Part shown: piece after piece, positions 59,001 through 64,000 of the stretch
Layout: each line of letters begins with the position of its first letter
Numbering within the stretch: position 1 is the first letter of the stretch
Source: Chrysomallon squamiferum
Lineage: Eukaryota; Mollusca; Gastropoda; Neomphalida; Peltospiridae
Direction of reading: 5' to 3'
Assembly (NCBI GenBank): GCA_012295275.1
Contig: CM022668.1
Span: forward strand, 201,157-265,156
DNA length: 64,000 bases
The notes under the pieces: model-generated
Database searches by the model: none
The model's input: only the letters and a program-made list of their open reading frames with translations
Told to the model about the DNA's origin: nothing
Translations under genes and position numbers: made by a program

Positions 59001-62000
59001 GATAGAAGATGAATAAGAACACACATTCTATTGTTTTCTAACAGATGTTATGTAGAAACAATATTCAGTGTTTTATATGAAAGTAAATTAAATACTGGCA
59101 CACACAAATAAAATAATTTCCTTCATAATTCTTAAAACAATATTGATATTTCTTAAAATGACTTGGAAATATTAATTAAATATAGTTCAAACAAAATTAT
59201 TTTGTTGAAAAAATAAGTTAATAAGTTAGTTATTTAAATAAATTATCAAAAAATAATTTTGAAACGTTTTAATAAAATTTGTATATCTCAATAGTTATTC
59301 GTATATAATTACTTTGACATAGTTAACTAGAAAATAGTGTAAGTATTTAATTTAAATGCTGTAATTTAATTAAAATAATCTTACAGAAAGTAGCTTAAAT
59401 ATAACATTTATTTTCTATATTAATGATTTAATAAATGTCTATTAACTAACATTTAATTTTGAAAACATGATGTTTAAAAACAAATATAATATACTAAAAT
59501 TAAAAAATATATTTACTCAATAGCAAATTTAATTTCTAATATATATATATATATATATATATGACATATTTTCCATATTAATAAGTAAATAAATATTAAA
59601 ATTATATTTAATTTTCATCACTGTATATTATTTTATTCATGATGTGATGCTAAATTGTAATTAATAAAAACCATAAAATAGTCAGATTACATTCCAATTA
59701 AAATAAAAACATTGAGAGAACAAAAATAAATTAATTCTAACAAGTTACCTGATGCATTCATTCTCAAACCATCCTTATAACAATCCTCCATATTTATTTT
59801 TGTGTTTTTTTTATCACTTCCTGTTCCAAAAAATATCCACAAACTATAGAATATAAAAAAAAAACTCAAACAGGAATCCTTCAACAAATTAAGAATGTCC
59901 TCTTCTCTTTCCTGATAAGAAATAATTTTATTTTTGAAAAATAAATATTATTTTAAACAACTGTAGTTAAAAAGTGTTGCAGACATCATTTCATAATAAA
60001 AATGTTTTCACTGATTGAGGCATGTAGAGGCATTCAGTCACTACTGGGGGTTGCTGTAATTTCTACTCACTCAGTGAGTAGCTATATTTGCATCACTTGC
60101 TCTCTCTCCATCAATGAATGCTCTACCATTGCCATCTTTTACATCTATATATGGTAAAACTGCGACATTGTCGTCATGACAACATGGAGAAAAAAATCAA
60201 TAGAATCCCTTGTCCCAGATCACTACCAATCTACTTTCAATGGAAAGCACTGCTTGTATTGATTATTTTTCTTTCTTTCATTTTTTTGCTCTTTGCGTAG
60301 TGGAATCTGCACTCCATTTCTTCTTGTTATTTCACTGTCAGAAGCCATATGAGAGTCTATCACATGTTAGTTATGATCTACTATATATGGTGTTTTAATA
60401 TTAAATTTATATGATTAACATTTTGACATCATATCATGTTTTATTATATAGTGATTTAATATTATTTGCCCATATCACATTTATATATATGTAAACCATA
60501 AAAAGTATCTGTGATAAGATATAGATATTTTAAATATTAAATTACAATCACAACAATAATAGAATATATCTACAAATATATAGGTAATTCATAAATAATG
60601 TATTTAGAATAAAAATAAGATATTCATAATAACTGTAATATCTGTCTAAATAGGCACAATGAGAAAATTCAGCTCATCATCAATAATTGTTTAAAATCTT
60701 AAAAATAACAACATAGCTCTACTGATAATAATGACAAATTTAATTTAAACATAACTTGTATTAAGTAATGAGAAGTCTAGAATGGATTAAACAAATCATT
60801 CTTTTGGACAGCCTACTAATTTAAGTAAAATTATTTTAAAATAAATTCTTAATTACTCTAAACCAAAACTAGTTCTCAATAATTTAGATAGATAAAACAT
60901 AATTAAATAAATATAACTAACTACACTGTGCACAGACTATGAAAATATTAATGATTACTGCATTAATTATAATTACCTTCTATATTTAGCAGATATGACA
61001 GGTAATATATTAAAATTAACTGAAAATGAAACTTTACAAAAAACCTAGATGTTTATCACCATAACCTTTTTCTTTTCTTTTTTAAGAAAAAACCCACATT
61101 AATTATAATTATTTGATAAATAATAATAATTCCCACTTTAGTTAATGAAGTATGTGATTTATGACTATGCATATGTTTGTGTATGTGTGTGTGTGTGTCT
61201 CCTATGTGTATTCGTTTAAATGAATTAAATAGGCATTGATAAAAAACATGTTTTTATATATTTATGTTTTCATATATACAGACATTTATAAATATACTTT
61301 CTGTTACTTGTGAAGTGAAATCATCTGAAAACATAAATACACACTCAATATTATTACACACACATACAACACAGAGATGTACACAAACACACACACACTC
61401 TCACAAAATATCTATATATATACAAATATAAACACACACAGATACATGGGTAAAACACACATACAGAAATGCACAATCAGGAGCAATATATTTAGAAAAA
61501 CATTCACTAGTTATGAACCTATAAAAGAAAAAAAGAAGAAAAGAAAATTGACAACAAAAAATCAGACGCATTCATAAAACTTCCCAACAAAATTCTTTTG
61601 AACTGCTCACTGCCACAGACACCCAGAAAATGTAGAAGTTTCATTAAACCTGTTAAAGATTTTAAAATATCAACAGACTTACCTAAATAAATAATATTTT
61701 TAAATCCTCAGCGAAAACCTTTGAACTAAATATTTGCTTCATTTGATGAATGTCATTTCAGCCTTTCATTGCCATAGAAACAAGCTCCCAGTTTTTAGAC
61801 AAAATCTTAAAATGCTGAAAATATGAAAAAAATAAGATGACATAAAAATTAAAGTGTATATTCTTAATCAAAATGTTCTATGAATAAAAACATGACAATG
61901 TAAATTGTAAAAAAGTTTACTCAAGGTTCTTAATTCAGGAAAAAAAAAAAAAATTTTTTTTTTTAAATATTCTTTTTGTATATCTGTTTTCTATTTAGCC

Positions 62001-63284
62001 TTCTGTTTTCCTGTTGTTTCTTTATTCACTGTTATTATTTTTTATTCATTGTTTTTAAATTTATTCACTATTCGTATTTTTTTTTTTAAATTCTTTGAAC
62101 ATGTAAATTAATTTCACTGTTATTCTTTCCATATATATATTATTATTTTTTTGGGTTAGTTTCAGTTTTACTTAACAATAACGTTATTAATAATAATATA
62201 TTCATCTTTCTTTTATTATTATTTATGATCTCCATTACATAAAACCAAGTTTTTTTTCTTTTATTTATTTATTTATTTATTATAAAATTGGGTTTGTCCC
62301 TTCCATATAATTCCAGTAGACATATATTAACAAAAACACAGTATAATTCATGGATGACTAGCAGAGTGGATTAACTGGTAGATGAATAAAAGAAAGTGAC
62401 AGATATTGATGTTGGATGGACAGATTTACAGACATTAACTGACAAAGACAAATTCACTAGTATTTGTAAATAATCACTGAAGTATTAGACTTTCCTTTTT
62501 TCATTCTCCTTCTGGAGGTCATCATTTATTTAAGCAAAATATCTTCTCATGATTAGTCTCACCGCAAAATAACTTTTTCTTTATAATCACCCTGTATCCA
62601 GCAAAAAACTCTTTTCATGATTATCCTTCACCCAATAATAATCCATATTTTTAACACTTTTTATCATCACCATTCCCCAACAATGTAACTGGTATTCTAT
62701 AGGAATCTCCAGATCGATCTGAGTTTTGTACAGTTAATGGCAGATCATTACTAGAATAACCATGTTTGTACATGCAGGCTACTCTCTCTCTTACCTTAAA
62801 GGGAAAACATGGAGGGTGGTACTGACTGGGATGATAAAGAAGAGTTCTGTACTTTTGAAAAATAAAACAGAAAAGATGTGTACAAAATGGTGAAAAGAAT
62901 GGGTGATTGCAAATTACTCCAAAAATATTACTAATATTGTAAGATATAACATACTAGCGTTATTATTATATATAAATACCAGTGATTTTATTACATATAA
63001 AATACAAACAACATTAACAAATATAAAATACCAGTAATTTTCATATGAACAAAATGTGATCACAACAAAGACAAACTGAATTCTGGAAGAATGAAATAAT
63101 TATTTGACTGTCTGTGTTTTATTTTCTCTCAAATACTTAATAAAAAGTTGTTTTATAAATTAATTTTAGCTTGTTTCAATAAATAGCCATTAAAAGATTT
63201 AATCAAGAGAGATAACTGTGACTGATCAGTAATAGGGTTTCTGGTTTCATTTTATACATAAAAGTTAATTTGATGAAAGACTTG

Positions 63285-63660
63285 TTGTTGCCAGTTTTAT
63301 ATTAAACAGTAAAACACATCAGTTTTGTATTAAAAATTAAAACATCAACTTTCAATTATACATTAAAACATTATTTTTGTATTAAACATTATGACACAAG
63401 TTTTGTATTAAACATTTTAACATTAGTTTTGTATTAAAGAGTAAAACATATCAACATGTAAAATACTAGCATTAGCTCACATCAGTTTTTCATTAGACAT
63501 TAAACAATTAGTTTTGGTATTAAACATTATAACATTAATTTTGTATCAAAAATTAAAACATCAATTTAAAATTAAACATTAAAACACCATTTTTGTATTA
63601 AATTTACAACACCACTTTGTTAAACATTAACATACCAGTTTTCAGTTATTAATTGATTTG
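63285..63660. repeat. Degenerate minisatellite, roughly 25-30 bp unit
   Basis: About a dozen variants of TTTTGTATTAAACATTAAAACA occur in a row with variable spacing, ending near 63660. Confidence 0.8.
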
Positions 63661-64000
63661 TATGAAACATAAAAATCAATATAAAACAGATGTTTAGTAT
63701 TAAACAGTATAATTCAAGTACAAGTTTCTAACAATATAACATGAGATACAACAGTTAATTGCTGGTCAGATGTGTCATCATTTATTAAAACATTGAACAT
63801 GCCAAGAGTCAAATATGTGATAGACTTGCTTCAAATCTCATTCATACAAAATATGATTTTTCAAAACTATCCAGTTTTATTAAAGTCTTGTTTTATGTCA
63901 AAATAGTGAATAATAATTAATTATTTATGCATTTGTTTATCTATATCCATTCATCCATATACATATACAGACAGATATACATACACATACACATCAACAC

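Larger units (their letters stand above)
49567..64000. other. No coding exon found; upstream introns or intergenic DNA
   Basis: 14.4 kb of AT-rich sequence upstream of the first kinase coding exon. I looked for splice-bounded, complex reading frames on both strands and found none that I trust. It could hold a 5' UTR intron and the promoter of MAP3K13. Structured content is limited to the micro- and minisatellites listed and a few possible dispersed repeats (49741-49925; near 54200; near 57030). Confidence 0.5.

Noticed and set aside
59742-59890. Minus-strand frame ending MEDCYKDGLRMNAS before GTAACT, a possible upstream MAP3K13 exon.
   Set aside because: Its phase does not join in frame to either possible acceptor of the first kinase exon, and it has no similarity to the family's N-terminus.

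Overview
This is an animal nuclear genome window: AT-rich, full of microsatellites, with small exons spread among long introns and repeats. The repertoire (Buster-type hAT transposons, a chromodomain Ty3/gypsy element, two LINEs, a pogo-like remnant, long di- and tetranucleotide arrays) together with an invertebrate-type DLK/LZK kinase suggests a mollusc, most likely a cephalopod such as an octopus. That placement is an inference from overall character; there is no rRNA or mitochondrial marker here.

Two host genes can be reconstructed exon by exon, both on the minus strand. (1) A Rab-family small GTPase has five coding exons between 28899 and 26208. Joined, they give exactly 211 codons (210 aa plus stop) with all G-box motifs and a C-terminal CCKS prenylation signal. 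(2) A MAP3K12/13 (DLK/LZK, Wallenda, DLK-1) orthologue has twelve coding exons between 49566 and 39332. Joined, they give 941 codons (940 aa plus stop): an N-terminal [10 protein letters not shown] block, a full kinase domain, a leucine-zipper region and a C-terminal tail carrying the SDGLSD hexapeptide. Splice phases and exon lengths agree at every junction of both genes.

Layout: 1-8.2 kb, no recognisable gene, with microsatellites and one promoter-like cluster near 1.8-1.9 kb. 8.2-10.1 kb, a decayed LINE. 10.1-18.3 kb, a broken Ty3/gypsy LTR retrotransposon, itself interrupted at 12.6-15.5 kb by a hAT (Buster-type) transposon. 18.86-20.26 kb, an inverted, decayed partial copy of Rab exons 3 and 5. 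20.4-23.6 kb, a second decayed LINE. 23.6-25.9 kb, simple repeats. 25.95-28.9 kb, the intact Rab gene, whose 3' half is the other arm of the inverted repeat; a possible 5' UTR exon lies near 30.6-30.8 kb. 31.4-34.2 kb, a second hAT copy in the opposite orientation, sharing inactivating lesions with the first. 34.2-39.3 kb, AT-rich sequence downstream of the kinase stop, possibly 3' UTR. 39.3-49.6 kb, the MAP3K gene. 49.6-64 kb, no coding exon found; this could be 5' UTR introns or intergenic DNA, and it contains minisatellites.

The strongest points for follow-up are: the inverted Rab duplication, with its possible double-stranded RNA; an intronic poly(A) signal in the kinase gene that would give a short isoform lacking SDGLSD, parallel to DLK-1S of C. 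elegans; microsatellites that abut or build splice sites; and two hAT copies that share several identical lesions. I see no bacterial-type system, CRISPR array or clearly new gene system.
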